DNA of 64,000 bases from an uncultured Pseudomonas sp. (GCF_913774235.1 NZ_CAJYDW010000005.1:534023-598022), one strand, 5' to 3'; positions 8,728-17,968 are shown, counted from the first letter of the stretch. The notes: generated by a model from the letters alone, not told the origin. Translations and numbers: made by a program.

Positions 8728-10237
8728 GCAGGCATCTCCCTTCGGCCTGGGCGCGGCGCAGCAGCAGGGAGGGGCGATAACGCTCCTCGCCGTAACTGCG
8801 CTGCAGGTTTTCCAGGGTGGCGAGAACGTGGCCCACGCCGATGGCATCGGCCCAGGCCAGGGGGCCCTGGGGATAATTGACGCCGGCGCAGAGGGCCAGG
8901 TCCACGTCCGCCGCCGAGGCGACCTGGTGCAGCACGGCATCGGCCGCCTCGTTGGCCAGCATGACCACGGTGCGCAGCACCGGCAGGCCCGGCAGGTCGG
9001 CGATGGGCGTTACCTGGAAGCCAGCGCCCTGCAGCAGGGCGATCGCCTGGTCCAGGGCGGCAGGGGGGGTGTCCGCCGCCCAACTTATGGCTAGGCGGGT
9101 AGCCGAGCCGTAGTCCAGTGCAAGATCGAAGAGCACCAGGTTGCGCAGGCCGGTCTGGCGGGCGCGCTCGCTGGCCAGGCGTCCGTCGCTCAGGGCCAGG
9201 ATCGCATCGCCGACGCGCAACAGACCGCTGCCTGCACGGGCGGTGACGGGGATGCCGGCTGCCAGCAGGCGCGGGACCAATGCCTGGGCGACGCCGAGTT
9301 CGCCTTCCACCACCACGGCTTCGCAGCGGGCGGCGCTGGTCAGCTCGACCGGCGTAGGGCGGTCAGCGCCCTCGGCATAGTCGTAGAAGCCGCGGCCACT
9401 CTTGCGCCCCAGGCGTCCGGCGTCGACCAGTTCTTTCTGGATCAGCGACGGCTGAAAGCGCGGATCGCCATGGTAGGCCTCGAAAACGGAGCAGGTGACC
9501 GCGTAGTTGACGTCATGGCCGATCAGGTCGGTCAGTTCGAAGGCGCCCATGCGGAAGCCACCGGCGTCGCGCAGCACGGCGTCCAGCGAGGCGCAGTCGG
9601 CGGCACCTTCCTGCAGCATTCGCAGGCTTTCGGCGTAGAAGGGGCGGGCGACGCGGTTGACGATGAAGCCGGGGGTGGAGCGGGTCCGTACCGGACGCTT
9701 GCCCCATTGCCGGGCCGTCGCCAGCAGCGTCTCGATCAGGGCGGGGGGCGTAGCCAGGCCACTGACCACCTCGACCAGCGCCATCAGCGGCGCAGGGTTG
9801 AAGAAATGCAGGCCGATCACCCGCTCCGGTCGTACAAGACCGGCGGCCAGGGCGGTGATGGACAGCGAGGAGGTGTTGCTGGCCAGGATGCAGTCAGGAC
9901 TGCAGACGGCCTCCAGCTGGGCGAACAGCTCGCGTTTGATCGCCAGGCTCTCGACGATGGCCTCGATGACCAGCTGCGCATCGGCGAGGGCCGCCAGGGC
10001 GTCGGCCGGCTGCAGGCGGGCGACGATGGCCTGGCGCTGGGTAGCGTCCAGTTTGCCCTTTGCTACCAGGCGGTCGAGTTGCTGCGTGATGCCGGCGACG
10101 GCCTGGGCGGCGGCGCCCGGGCGGTTATCGTAGAGCTGCACGGGATGGCCGGCCTGGGCGGCGACCTGGGCGATACCGGCACCCATGGCGCCGGCGCCGA
10201 TCACGGCGACCGCGGCGGTGTGGGGGAGCGCGGTCAT
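8720..10237 (-). CDS. paaH: PaaH, 3-hydroxyadipyl-CoA dehydrogenase
   Basis: NAD-dependent dehydrogenase (505 aa) that oxidises 3-hydroxyadipyl-CoA to 3-oxoadipyl-CoA. The Rossmann motif GAGAMG lies at 14-19, followed by ASNTSSLSI and the GLHFFNPAPLMALVEV catalytic region. The PaaH-type C-terminal repeat domain ends with a second 3HCDH segment. The ATG at 10235-10237 sits one base past the paaG stop. An alternative start at 10288 lies inside paaG and is not favoured. Older Pseudomonas name paaC. Confidence 0.94.
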   Translation of the reverse strand: MTALPHTAAVAVIGAGAMGAGIAQVAAQAGHPVQLYDNRPGAAAQAVAGITQQLDRLVAKGKLDATQRQAIVARLQPADALAALADAQLVIEAIVESLAIKRELFAQLEAVCSPDCILASNTSSLSITALAAGLVRPERVIGLHFFNPAPLMALVEVVSGLATPPALIETLLATARQWGKRPVRTRSTPGFIVNRVARPFYAESLRMLQEGAADCASLDAVLRDAGGFRMGAFELTDLIGHDVNYAVTCSVFEAYHGDPRFQPSLIQKELVDAGRLGRKSGRGFYDYAEGADRPTPVELTSAARCEAVVVEGELGVAQALVPRLLAAGIPVTARAGSGLLRVGDAILALSDGRLASERARQTGLRNLVLFDLALDYGSATRLAISWAADTPPAALDQAIALLQGAGFQVTPIADLPGLPVLRTVVMLANEAADAVLHQVASAADVDLALCAGVNYPQGPLAWADAIGVGHVLATLENLQRSYGEERYRPSLLLRRAQAEGRCLHA

Positions 10238-10238
10238 C

Positions 10239-11030
10239 TCAGCGGCCCTTGAAGGTAGGGGTGCGTTTGGCCATGAAGGCGCTGACACCTTCCCGATAGT
10301 CGTCGCTGCGCCCGGCCAGGCGCTGCAGGTCTCGCTCCAGCTCCAGCTGCTCGTCGAAGCTGTGATCGAAGCTGGCGTTCAGGCTGCGCTTGATCAATGC
10401 GAGCCCGTAGGTGGGCTGGGTCGCCAAGTGACGTGCCAGTTTGAGCGCTTCTTCCCGCAGTTCGGCATCCTCCACCACGCGATAGATCAGTCCCCAGTCG
10501 GCGGCCTGTTCGGCGGAAAGCCGCTCCCCCAGCAGTGCCAGGGCCTTGGCCCGCGCCATGCCGACCAGGCGCGGCAGTGTCCAGGTACCGCCCGAATCGG
10601 GAATCAGCCCGATCTTGCAGAAGGCCTGGATGAAGCTCGCCGAGCGTGCCGCCAGTACCAGGTCGCAGGCCAGCGGGATGTTCGCCCCGGCGCCCGCGGC
10701 GACACCGTTCACTGCGCAGATCACCGGCATCGGCAGGTCACGCAAGGTGCGGATCAGGGGGTTGTAGTAGGTCTCGATGGAGGCGCCAAGGTCGGGCATC
10801 GCCGCATCGGGGGCGACGTTGCGATCGGACAGGTCCTGGCCGGCGCAGAAGCCGCGCCCTTCGCCGGTCAGCAGCAGCACCCGCACCTCGGGGGTCTGGC
10901 GTACCTGCTTGAGGGCCTCGCGCAGCTCCAGATGCATCTGCGGATTGAAACTGTTGAGCTGCTCCGGTCGGTTCAGGCTGAGCAGCGCAACGCCGTCTTC
11001 GATGGAGAACAGCAGGTGTTCGAAGGTCAT
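10239..11030 (-). CDS. paaG: PaaG, 1,2-epoxyphenylacetyl-CoA isomerase (oxepin-CoA forming)
   Basis: Crotonase-fold isomerase (263 aa) that converts the ring epoxide to 2-oxepin-2(3H)-ylideneacetyl-CoA. It carries the oxyanion segments GRGFCAGQDLSDR and GVAAGAGANIPLACDL, and the IGLIPDSGGTW stretch with the isomerase-type Asp where hydratases have Glu. The ATG at 11028-11030 starts MTFEHLLFS. Longer readings overlap paaF in another frame. It lies 40 bp after paaF. Older Pseudomonas name paaB. Confidence 0.94.
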   Translation of the reverse strand: MTFEHLLFSIEDGVALLSLNRPEQLNSFNPQMHLELREALKQVRQTPEVRVLLLTGEGRGFCAGQDLSDRNVAPDAAMPDLGASIETYYNPLIRTLRDLPMPVICAVNGVAAGAGANIPLACDLVLAARSASFIQAFCKIGLIPDSGGTWTLPRLVGMARAKALALLGERLSAEQAADWGLIYRVVEDAELREEALKLARHLATQPTYGLALIKRSLNASFDHSFDEQLELERDLQRLAGRSDDYREGVSAFMAKRTPTFKGR

Positions 11031-11070
11031 GGGGCTCGCTCCAGGGGGAAGGCAGAGGGCTAGGCAGGGC

Positions 11071-11844
11071 TCACCGGCCGGTGAACCGCGGGGGACGTTT
11101 TTCCTGGAAGGCACGAATGCCCTCGTGGCGGTCGGCGGTGCCGGCCAGCACGGTGAAGGCATGGCGCTCGAAGCGCAGTCCACTGGCGAGATCCAGGTCC
11201 TGGGCCTTGAGCAGCGCCTCCTTGGCGAGCCGTACCGCGAGCGGCGCCTTGCCGGCGATGGTGCGGGCGATCTGCAGCGCACGCTCGACGGTCAGTTCGG
11301 GTTCGGTGACTTCGCTGACCAGGCCGGCGCGCTGGGCATGCCGCGCATCTATGGCTTCGCCGGTGAGCACCATCTGCATGGCCAGCGACTTGCCGACCGC
11401 CCGCAGCAGGCGTTGAGTGCCACCCGCGCCGGGAATGATGCCGAGATTGATCTCGGGCTGGCCGAAGCGGGCATCGCGTCCGGCGATGAGGATGTCGGCA
11501 TGCATGGCCAGTTCGCAGCCGCCGCCGAGGGCGAAGCCGTTGACCGCGGCGACGAGGGGTTTGGAAAAAGCGGCAATGCGCTGCCAGTGGCGAACGCGGG
11601 GGTCTTGCAGCACGCCGACCAGGTCTCGTTCGGCCATTTCCATGAGGTCGGCGCCGGCGGCGAAGGCCTTGCGGCTACCGGTGATGACTACCGCGCCGGT
11701 GGCGGAATCCCCTTCGGCGAGGTCGAGGGCTTCCGCCAGCTCACCGAGCAGCTCGGTGGAAAGGGCGTTCAGGGCCTCGGGGCGGTGGAGGGTTATCAGG
11801 CTTACGCCCTTTTCCGGCGGCTGCACGATCAGGGTGCGCGGCAT
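11071..11844 (-). CDS. paaF: PaaF, 2,3-dehydroadipyl-CoA hydratase
   Basis: Enoyl-CoA hydratase (257 aa) that hydrates 2,3-dehydroadipyl-CoA to 3-hydroxyadipyl-CoA. Both crotonase glutamates are visible, in LGGGCELAMHADI and in QPEINLGIIPGAGGTQRL, in contrast with PaaG. It is the first gene of paaFGHIJ and is divergent from paaY. Its promoter region shares a two-part motif with the paaA promoter. Older Pseudomonas name paaA. Confidence 0.94.
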   Translation of the reverse strand: MPRTLIVQPPEKGVSLITLHRPEALNALSTELLGELAEALDLAEGDSATGAVVITGSRKAFAAGADLMEMAERDLVGVLQDPRVRHWQRIAAFSKPLVAAVNGFALGGGCELAMHADILIAGRDARFGQPEINLGIIPGAGGTQRLLRAVGKSLAMQMVLTGEAIDARHAQRAGLVSEVTEPELTVERALQIARTIAGKAPLAVRLAKEALLKAQDLDLASGLRFERHAFTVLAGTADRHEGIRAFQEKRPPRFTGR

Positions 11845-12315
11845 GGGAACTCCTTGGCGGCAGGCACGGCTCGCGGCCGAGTCTTTCTTGGTGTTGTTCT
11901 GGTTCTGCAGCAGCCAGGGCTTGCGTTAACGGCCCTGTCGTTTCGAGTATAGGCTTTATATGATACCGAATGGCAAGTTAAAAATTAATTAATGTGTCCT
12001 TTTGTGGGCGTGGCGTTGGCGCGTGACCCTAGCCAGTCTGTGCGCCTCGTTATGATGAAGTGGAGTGGTAGGGGCAACCCAGAGACCGGTTCCCTACGGT
12101 CGAGAAAGAGCCATCGTGATACTAATCTATGGTCGATTTCTGTATATATGATACAAATTAAGCGCCGGGTTGGATGGCCGGCAGTGTTTCCCCGGCGGCG
12201 AGTGGACCTTGAAACCACGAATCGCACGCCGGGCAAGGGACCTCTGGCCAATTGCCGTGCCTGGTCGGGTCTTCGCTCAAGGTCGGTTGGCGCGCTTTTC
12301 GGAGAGGTACCCGCT
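11845..12315. promoter_or_regulatory. Divergent paaF / paaY control region with TGATAC sites
   Basis: No credible gene lies in these 471 bases. Toward paaF, TGATAC at 11961-11966 and TTAATGTGTC at 11989-11998 repeat the pair seen before paaA. Toward paaY, TGATAC occurs at 12117-12122 and again within TATATGATAC at 12145-12154, 32 bp apart (about three helical turns). These are the best candidates for PaaX operators. The interval is clearly more AT-rich than the genes from about 11941 to 12165. The last 130 bases before paaY return to high GC and show only the ribosome site GGAGAGG at 12301. Confidence 0.55.
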
Positions 12316-12915
12316 ATGCCCTGCTACAGCCTCGATGGTCTGGTTCCCGTCGTCGATCCCAGCGCCTATGTGCATCCCACCGCCGTCCTGATCGGCGACG
12401 TCATCGTCGGCCCCGGCTGCTACGTCGGCCCCCTGGCGGCGCTGCGCGGCGACTTCGGGCGCATCGTGCTGGAGGAGGGAGCCAATCTGCAGGACACCTG
12501 CGTGATGCATGGCTTTCCCGCCAGCGATACGGTGGTCGGTCGCAATGGCCACATCGGTCATGGTGCGGTGCTGCATGGCTGTCACATCGGTGCCGACAGC
12601 CTGGTGGGTATGAATGCGGTGGTGATGGACAACGCCCGGATCGGCGAACGTTGCCTGGTGGCGGCCACTGCCTTCGTCAAGGCCGGCTTCGAATGCCCGC
12701 CCCTGAGCGTGGTGATGGGATCGCCGGCCACGGTCGTTCGCAGCCTGAGCGAAGCGGAGTTGGCCTGGAAGCAACGCGGTACTGCCGAGTATCAGGCGCT
12801 GGCGCAGCGCTGCCGGCAGGGCCTGGTGGAGTGCGCACCGCTCGCCGCCGTGGAGGAAAACCGTCCCCGGTCGGCCGATGATGGCTTCCGGCCCAAAGCG
12901 CCCGCCACGCCTTGA
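12316..12915 (+). CDS. paaY: PaaY, left-handed beta-helix hexapeptide thioesterase
   Basis: Gamma-carbonic-anhydrase-like protein (199 aa) reported in other bacteria to hydrolyse inhibitory CoA esters made in phenylacetate breakdown. Hexapeptide repeats run through the middle, and histidines in CVMHG and [16 protein letters not shown] match the metal sites of the family. GGAGAGG at 12301-12307 fits the ATG at 12316. A longer frame to 11992 crosses the operator region and is not used. It is co-oriented with paaX. Confidence 0.92.
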   Translation: MPCYSLDGLVPVVDPSAYVHPTAVLIGDVIVGPGCYVGPLAALRGDFGRIVLEEGANLQDTCVMHGFPASDTVVGRNGHIGHGAVLHGCHIGADSLVGMNAVVMDNARIGERCLVAATAFVKAGFECPPLSVVMGSPATVVRSLSEAELAWKQRGTAEYQALAQRCRQGLVECAPLAAVEENRPRSADDGFRPKAPATP

Positions 12916-12992
12916 GCGATCTGCGGGCGTTCCATGGTCAGCTTCGGCGCCGGGCGGGTATAGTCGCGGCTTCTTCCGTCGTGCCAGTGCCC

Positions 12993-13916
12993 ATGAGTAG
13001 CCATCCCCAGCTCGATCAACTGATTGCCCGGTTTCAGCAGAACGGACTGGTGCGCGCCAGTTCGCTCATCGTCACCCTCTATGGCGACGTCATCGAGCCG
13101 CGGGGTGGGACCGTGTGGCTCGGCAGCCTGTTCAGCCTGCTCGAACCCATGGGCATCAACGAGCGACTGGTACGCACCTCCGTGTTCCGGCTGGCCAAGG
13201 AAGAGTGGCTGACCGCGATGAAGGTCGGCCGGCGCAGCTATTACAGTCTCACCGGTTCCGGGCGCCGGCGTTTCGAGAAGGCGTTCAAGCGGGTCTACAG
13301 CGGGGCGCCGACCGCCTGGGATGGCACCTGGCTGATCGTGCTGCTGTCGCAGGTCCCGGTGGACGCGCGCAAGCGGGTCCGGGAGGAGCTTGAATGGCAG
13401 GGTTTTGGCGCTCTGGCGGCGAATACCCTGGCGTGTCCGCGCAGTGACCGGGCCGATGTCACCACCACCCTGAGCGAGCTGGGTGTACTGGAGGACAGCA
13501 TCATCTTCGAGACCCGCGGCCAGGAGGTGCTCGCCTCGCGCGCCATGCGGCTGCAGGTGCGCGACAGCTGGCGGCTGGATGAACTCGGCGAGCACTACCG
13601 GGATTTCATCGCCCAGTTCCGCCCGCTATGGCAATCCCTGAGCGAAAGGGCGACGCTCGATGCTCAGGAGTGTTTCCTGGTCCGCCTGCTGTTGATCCAC
13701 GAGTACCGCAAGCTGGTGCTGCGCGATCCGCAGTTGCCGGACGAACTCTTGCCCGCCGACTGGGAGGGACGTGCCGCCCGCCAGCTGTGCCGCAATCTTT
13801 ACCGCCTGATCGCCCTGCCGGCCGAAACCTACCTGGGCCGGGTACTGGAAACCGCCGACGGTCCGTTGCCGGAGATGAACGAAGGCTTCTACCGGCGTTT
13901 CGGCGGCCTTGCCTAG
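12993..13916 (+). CDS. paaX: PaaX, phenylacetyl-CoA-responsive repressor
   Basis: Repressor of the paa operons (307 aa), released by phenylacetyl-CoA in characterised systems. It has an N-terminal winged helix (VRASSLIVTLYGDVIEPRGG and NERLVRTSVFRLAKEEWL) and the long PaaX C-terminal domain with AWDGTWLIVLL. The ATG at 12993 gives the usual family start MSSHPQLDQLIARF. A TTG at 12912 overlapping the paaY stop would add 27 unusual residues. Its position next to paaY and its own putative operators fit autoregulation within the regulon. Confidence 0.94.
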   Translation: MSSHPQLDQLIARFQQNGLVRASSLIVTLYGDVIEPRGGTVWLGSLFSLLEPMGINERLVRTSVFRLAKEEWLTAMKVGRRSYYSLTGSGRRRFEKAFKRVYSGAPTAWDGTWLIVLLSQVPVDARKRVREELEWQGFGALAANTLACPRSDRADVTTTLSELGVLEDSIIFETRGQEVLASRAMRLQVRDSWRLDELGEHYRDFIAQFRPLWQSLSERATLDAQECFLVRLLLIHEYRKLVLRDPQLPDELLPADWEGRAARQLCRNLYRLIALPAETYLGRVLETADGPLPEMNEGFYRRFGGLA

Positions 13917-13933
13917 GGCCGCCGCCGGGCGAG

Positions 13934-14836
13934 TCATCTCCCGAACAACTCCACCAGGACGCCGCGCAGCCAGCGGTTGCCGGCATCCTGGTGATAGCGG
14001 GCATGCCAGTGCTGCTTGACCGTGAAACCCTCGATGGGCACCGGGCATTCCAGCACCTGCAGGCCATAGGTGTCGGCCAGCGTCTGGCCGATGTGCCGCG
14101 GCAGAGTCACCAGCAGGTCGGTGCTCTGGATCACCGCGCCGACGCCGAGGAAGCCGGGCAGCTCCAGTACGATCCGGCGTTTCGTCTCCGCTCGCACCAG
14201 ACCGGCCTCCAGCAGCTTCTGGCCGGTACCGGCGCTGACCTGGACATGGCCTTCGCGCTGGTAGTCCGAGACCGTCAGCCGACCGTCGATGCGCGGGTGC
14301 GTCGGGCCGGCCAGGCAGACCCACTCCTGGGGAAACAGCACCTGCTGGTAGATGCCGCCCCCCAGCCAGGGAATGAAGCCGATGGCCAGGTCCGCTTCGC
14401 CGATCTCCAGTGCCTGCTCGGTGTGGCCGTCGATCCGCGCCAGCTCCAGGCGTACCCCCGGGGCGATCTCGCGCAACCGTTCCAGCAGGCGCGGCAGCAG
14501 GGTGATATGGCTGGCGTCGCTCAGGCAGAGGCGAAACAGCCGCTGGGCGGTCGCCGGATCGAAGGCGACTTCCCAGTCCACCAGACGGCGCAGGGATTCC
14601 AGCACTTCCCGGCAGGGGGTGATCAGGGCCTCGGCCTGGGGCGTGGGCTTCATGCCGCCGGGGGTGCGCACGAACAGCGGATCGCGCAGCTGCTGGCGCA
14701 GCTTGCCCAGCCAGAGGCTGATGGTGGGTTGGCTCTGGCCCAGTTGTTCGGCGGCCCGGGTGACGCTGCCGGTGCTGTAGAGCACCTCGAACAGCAGCAG
14801 TAGCTTGGGTTCCGGCAGGCCGTCGCTGGCTGGCAT
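13934..14836 (-). CDS. LysR-type regulator of the adjacent catabolic cluster
   Basis: LysR-family transcription factor (300 aa). An N-terminal winged helix-turn-helix contains GSVTRAAEQLGQSQPTIS and is followed by FVRTPGGMKPTPQAEAL and a periplasmic-binding-type effector domain. The ATG at 14834-14836 is preceded by AGGAA at the right distance. ATGs at 14869 and 14881 lack a ribosome site. It is divergent from the six-gene cluster beginning at 14930, with under 100 bp between starts, so it probably controls that operon. The effector is unknown. It is convergent with paaX. Confidence 0.85.
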   Translation of the reverse strand: MPASDGLPEPKLLLLFEVLYSTGSVTRAAEQLGQSQPTISLWLGKLRQQLRDPLFVRTPGGMKPTPQAEALITPCREVLESLRRLVDWEVAFDPATAQRLFRLCLSDASHITLLPRLLERLREIAPGVRLELARIDGHTEQALEIGEADLAIGFIPWLGGGIYQQVLFPQEWVCLAGPTHPRIDGRLTVSDYQREGHVQVSAGTGQKLLEAGLVRAETKRRIVLELPGFLGVGAVIQSTDLLVTLPRHIGQTLADTYGLQVLECPVPIEGFTVKQHWHARYHQDAGNRWLRGVLVELFGR

Positions 14837-14929
14837 TATCAGAATTCCTGATGGGTGAATTGAGTTCATTGTATAGCTCAAGGTGGCCGCTGGGCCTAGG
14901 GTAGGGGCTCAACAAGGAGCCTTGATCCC
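14837..14929. promoter_or_regulatory. Divergent LysR / cluster promoter region
   Basis: Short divergent gap that must hold both promoters and the LysR binding site. The stretch AATTGAGTTCATTGTATAGC near 14859-14878 is AT-rich and is the likely core. AACAAGGAGCC before 14930 is the ribosome site for the first cluster gene. No precise T-N11-A assignment is made. Confidence 0.35.
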
Positions 14930-15880
14930 ATGAGAATCTGCATCCTCGGCGCTGGCGCGCTGGGCAGTACCTTCGGTGCCTGGCTGAGCGAAGCGGGGCA
15001 CGACACCTGGCTGCTCAATCGGCCCAATGCCCATATCGAAGCCATCGGCCGGGACGGCCTGGAGGTCGAGACGCCCGACGGCAGTCGCCGGGTTCAGGTC
15101 CGCGCGGCGGTGGCCGCCGAGGCCATCGGCGTGGTCGATCTGGTGGTGGTGCTGGTCAAGTCCTTCGCCACTGCCGAGGCCATGCAGCAGGCGCTGGCGC
15201 TGGTCGGTCCCGAGACCCTGGTGCTGTCGCTGCAGAACGGCCTGGGTCATGAGGAATTGCTGACCGGAATCGTCGGCCGCGAGCGGGTGATCGCCGGCAA
15301 GACCTATGTCGGTGGCGTGCTGCTCGGACCGGGACGGATCCGCAGCGGGGTGGCGGGCAAGCAGACCCTCATCGGCGAACTCGACGGCCAGCTCACGCCG
15401 CGGGTCCACGCGGTCGCCGAGGCCTTCGGCGGCGCGGGCCTCGCCACCACGGTCAGCGGCAACATCCGCGGCATCCTGTGGGACAAGCTGCAGGTGAACG
15501 TCGCCACCGGGGCCCTCACCGGTATCACCCAGCTCACCTACGGCCAGCTCTATAGCGAGCCGTTGCTGCGCGACATCGCCCTGCAGGCGGTCGCCGAAGC
15601 TATCGCCGTGGCGCGCGCCGCCGGGGTCGAGCTGGGGCTGCAGGAGCCGGAAGCGGCCTGGCAACTGGCCCGCGAGGGGCTGGCGCCGTCGTTCAAGACC
15701 TCCATGCTGCAAAGCCTGCAGAAGGGCTCCATCACCGAAATCGACTTCATCAATGGCGCGGTGGTGCGGCTTGGCCAGCAGTACCGCGTACCGACCCCGG
15801 TCAATGCCACGCTGGTCGCCTGCATCAAGGGCATCGAGCGGGCCATGGCCGACCGACAACAAGAGGACGCCACATCATGA
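14930..15880 (+). CDS. Ketopantoate reductase family (PanE/ApbA-like) dehydrogenase
   Basis: NADP-dependent 2-oxoacid reductase-like protein (316 aa). It has the Rossmann start MRICILGAGALGSTFG, the KSFATAEAM segment, LQNGLGHEE, and the C-terminal helical domain with WDKLQVNVATGALT. Being first in a CoA-transferase/MaoC/AroE/AroQ operon, it is more likely a catabolic 2-oxo or 2-hydroxy acid dehydrogenase than the pantothenate enzyme. Its stop overlaps the next start by 4 bp. The substrate cannot be read from the sequence. Confidence 0.8.
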   Translation: MRICILGAGALGSTFGAWLSEAGHDTWLLNRPNAHIEAIGRDGLEVETPDGSRRVQVRAAVAAEAIGVVDLVVVLVKSFATAEAMQQALALVGPETLVLSLQNGLGHEELLTGIVGRERVIAGKTYVGGVLLGPGRIRSGVAGKQTLIGELDGQLTPRVHAVAEAFGGAGLATTVSGNIRGILWDKLQVNVATGALTGITQLTYGQLYSEPLLRDIALQAVAEAIAVARAAGVELGLQEPEAAWQLAREGLAPSFKTSMLQSLQKGSITEIDFINGAVVRLGQQYRVPTPVNATLVACIKGIERAMADRQQEDATS

Positions 15881-16272
15881 GCATTCCCAAGGCCTATCTG
15901 GAACACGTGGCCATCTGGGTGAAGGACATCCACTGGCACATTCGCTTCTTCCACGAGGTGTTCGGCATGACCCTGCGCGAGGTGCACGGCACCCTGGAGG
16001 AGCCCACCCAGTACTGGACGCTGGGCGGCATGCAGTTCATGAGCAAGCCGGATTTCGCCGGCCCCGAGGGGCGCCTGGGCCACCTGGGGTTGATGTGCGA
16101 GGACCTCGACGCCGCCCTGGCCGCCGCGCGCCGCTTCGAGGGGGTGGAGGAAATGCCCCAGGGCCACAACTGGCTGCGCCTGCCGGATGGCCTGGCGCTG
16201 GAATTCATCCAGGCCGTGCCCGCCAGCGCCGTGCACGAAGCCCTGGCCGTCAATGCCCGGCAAACCGAGTGA
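15877..16272 (+). CDS. VOC-family (glyoxalase fold) protein
   Basis: Single-domain vicinal-oxygen-chelate protein (131 aa). It has the two beta-alpha-beta-beta-beta modules and a plausible metal triad of His10 (LEHVAIWV), His69 (GHLGLMCED) and Glu109 (ALEFIQA). Family members act as epimerases, isomerases, lyases or dioxygenases on small acids or CoA esters, so an epimerase or isomerase role in this pathway is an inference. ATGA overlap with the upstream gene; 8 bp before the MaoC gene. Confidence 0.75.
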   Translation: MSIPKAYLEHVAIWVKDIHWHIRFFHEVFGMTLREVHGTLEEPTQYWTLGGMQFMSKPDFAGPEGRLGHLGLMCEDLDAALAAARRFEGVEEMPQGHNWLRLPDGLALEFIQAVPASAVHEALAVNARQTE

Positions 16273-16280
16273 CAGCGACC

Positions 16281-16739
16281 ATGACCATACAAGAAAAATA
16301 CTTCGAGGACGCCCGCGAGGGTGATGAGGCGATCACGCCGAGCTACCAGGTCACCAAGGAACGCATCCTGGCCTATGCCGACCTCACCGGCGACCACACC
16401 CCGGTCCACGTCGACGAGGAATACGCCAACGCCAGTCACTTCGGCGGCCTGGTCGCCCATGGCCTGATGGGGCTGTCCATCGCCGATGGGCTGAAGACCC
16501 AATGCGACTATCGCTTCCTGCCGGGGATGTCGCTGGGCTGGACCTGGGACTTCCTCCTGCCGATCCGCGTCGGCGATGAGTTGCACGTGAAGCTGCGCGT
16601 TGGGTCCATGCGACCCAGCAAGAGCAAGCCGGGCTGGGGCATCGTGGTGCTGCCGTCCGAGCTGATCAACCAGAAGGGCGAGGTCGTCCAGCGCGGCGAG
16701 CACCGCCTGATGGTGCCGCGGCGGGAGGGTGCGCTATGA
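16281..16739 (+). CDS. MaoC-family enoyl-CoA hydratase
   Basis: Hot-dog hydratase (152 aa) of the (R)-specific enoyl-CoA hydratase type. The catalytic D-x4-H is D38 and H43 in ADLTGDHTPVHVDEEYA, and the helix HFGGLVAHGLMGLS follows. It probably hydrates an unsaturated CoA ester made by the downstream CoA-transferase. ATG at 16281; the stop overlaps the CoA-transferase start by 4 bp. Confidence 0.83.
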   Translation: MTIQEKYFEDAREGDEAITPSYQVTKERILAYADLTGDHTPVHVDEEYANASHFGGLVAHGLMGLSIADGLKTQCDYRFLPGMSLGWTWDFLLPIRVGDELHVKLRVGSMRPSKSKPGWGIVVLPSELINQKGEVVQRGEHRLMVPRREGAL

Positions 16740-17968
16740 GCCAGCCGCTACCGCTGCAGGGCCTGAGGGTCATCGACTACAGCCACTTCCTTGCTGGCCC
16801 CTACGTGGGGCGCTGCCTGGCGGCGCTGGGCGCCGAGGTGATCAAGGTGGAGCGCCCTGGCAGCGGCGATGCCGGTCGCCAGCACGCCTTCGTCCTCGAT
16901 GACCATCAGAGCGGCTATTTCCTGCAACTCAACATGGGCAAGCAGGGTGTCAGCGTCAACATGAAGGACCCGCGCGGCAAGGCCTTCATGCAGCAGCTGT
17001 GCGACAGCGCCGACGTCTTCATCGAGAACTACCGGCCCGGCGCCCTGGACAAGCTCGGCCTGGGTTACCAGGAGTTGTCCGCGCGCAATCCGCGGCTGGT
17101 CTACTGCTCGATTTCCGCCTATGGCCATACCGGCCCCGACGCCCATCGCGCCGGCTTCGGCCTGATCGCCGAGGCCAAGAGCGGCATCATGCAGATGGTC
17201 GGCACGCCCGGCGAGGCGCCGCCGCTGCTGCGGATTTCCCTGGGCGACATGTACACCGGCGCCCATGCGGTGGCCGCCATCAACGCGGCGTTGCTCGGCC
17301 GGGTCAGCAGCGGTCGCGGCCAACACATCGACATGGCGCTGTACGACACCCTGGTGTCCATGCACGAATACGCGGTGCAGTGCTACACCCTGTCCGGCGG
17401 CGAGATCCTGCCGCAGCAGACCGGCCACGACATGCCCACCTCGACGCTCTATGGCGTGTTCCGCGCCCAGGACGGCGACCTGGTGATCGCCGCCCAGGTG
17501 GACGACTCCTGGAAGCGCTTCGCCGCGCTGGTCGAGCGGGACGCGGGTCAGCCGGGCTTCGGCAGCGATGTTCGCTTCCACAGTTCCACCGGCCGCAATG
17601 CCCATCGCGAAGCCATCCTGCCCATCGTCAAGGCCTGGGTGGCGGCCAATCCGGTCGCGCGGCTGCTATCGCTGCTCGACGAGATCGACGTGCCCTGCGC
17701 CAAGGTGCAGCGCATCGACGAGGTGATCGAGGACCCGCAGATCAAGGCGCGCGGCATGATCCAGGAGCAGCAGCATCCGCGCTTCGGCACCTTGCGGATG
17801 CCCAATCTGCCGTTCCGCTTTTCCGAGTGCGACACCACCATCCAGCAGGTGGCGCCGGACCTCGGCGAGCACAATGTCGCCGTGGCCCAAAGCCTGGGCT
17901 ATAGCGCGGAAGACATCGCCCGGCTGCAGGCCGACGGCGTGCTGTTCAGCCAGGAGCCCTCCGCATGA
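16736..17968 (+). CDS. CaiB/BaiF family (class III) CoA-transferase
   Basis: CoA-transferase (410 aa) that moves CoA between carboxylic acids. The family start GLRVIDYSHFLAGPYVGR is present, as are ALGAEVIKVERPGSGD, the FIENYRPG segment, and the aspartate that forms the acyl anhydride, Asp171 in LGDMYTGAHA. Donor and acceptor are not predictable. It is probably the activating step of the cluster. It overlaps both neighbours by 4 bp, so the operon is translationally coupled. Confidence 0.85.
   Translation: MSQPLPLQGLRVIDYSHFLAGPYVGRCLAALGAEVIKVERPGSGDAGRQHAFVLDDHQSGYFLQLNMGKQGVSVNMKDPRGKAFMQQLCDSADVFIENYRPGALDKLGLGYQELSARNPRLVYCSISAYGHTGPDAHRAGFGLIAEAKSGIMQMVGTPGEAPPLLRISLGDMYTGAHAVAAINAALLGRVSSGRGQHIDMALYDTLVSMHEYAVQCYTLSGGEILPQQTGHDMPTSTLYGVFRAQDGDLVIAAQVDDSWKRFAALVERDAGQPGFGSDVRFHSSTGRNAHREAILPIVKAWVAANPVARLLSLLDEIDVPCAKVQRIDEVIEDPQIKARGMIQEQQHPRFGTLRMPNLPFRFSECDTTIQQVAPDLGEHNVAVAQSLGYSAEDIARLQADGVLFSQEPSA

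Noticed and set aside
11992..12315. N-terminal extension of paaY into the control region
   Set aside because: It would cover the TGATAC sites and AT-rich DNA, and adds residues unlike any hexapeptide protein. GGAGAGG supports 12316.
13626..14915. A 429-codon minus-strand frame overlapping the LysR gene
   Set aside because: It crosses paaX on the other strand and the LysR gene in another frame, with proline/arginine-rich low-complexity translation.
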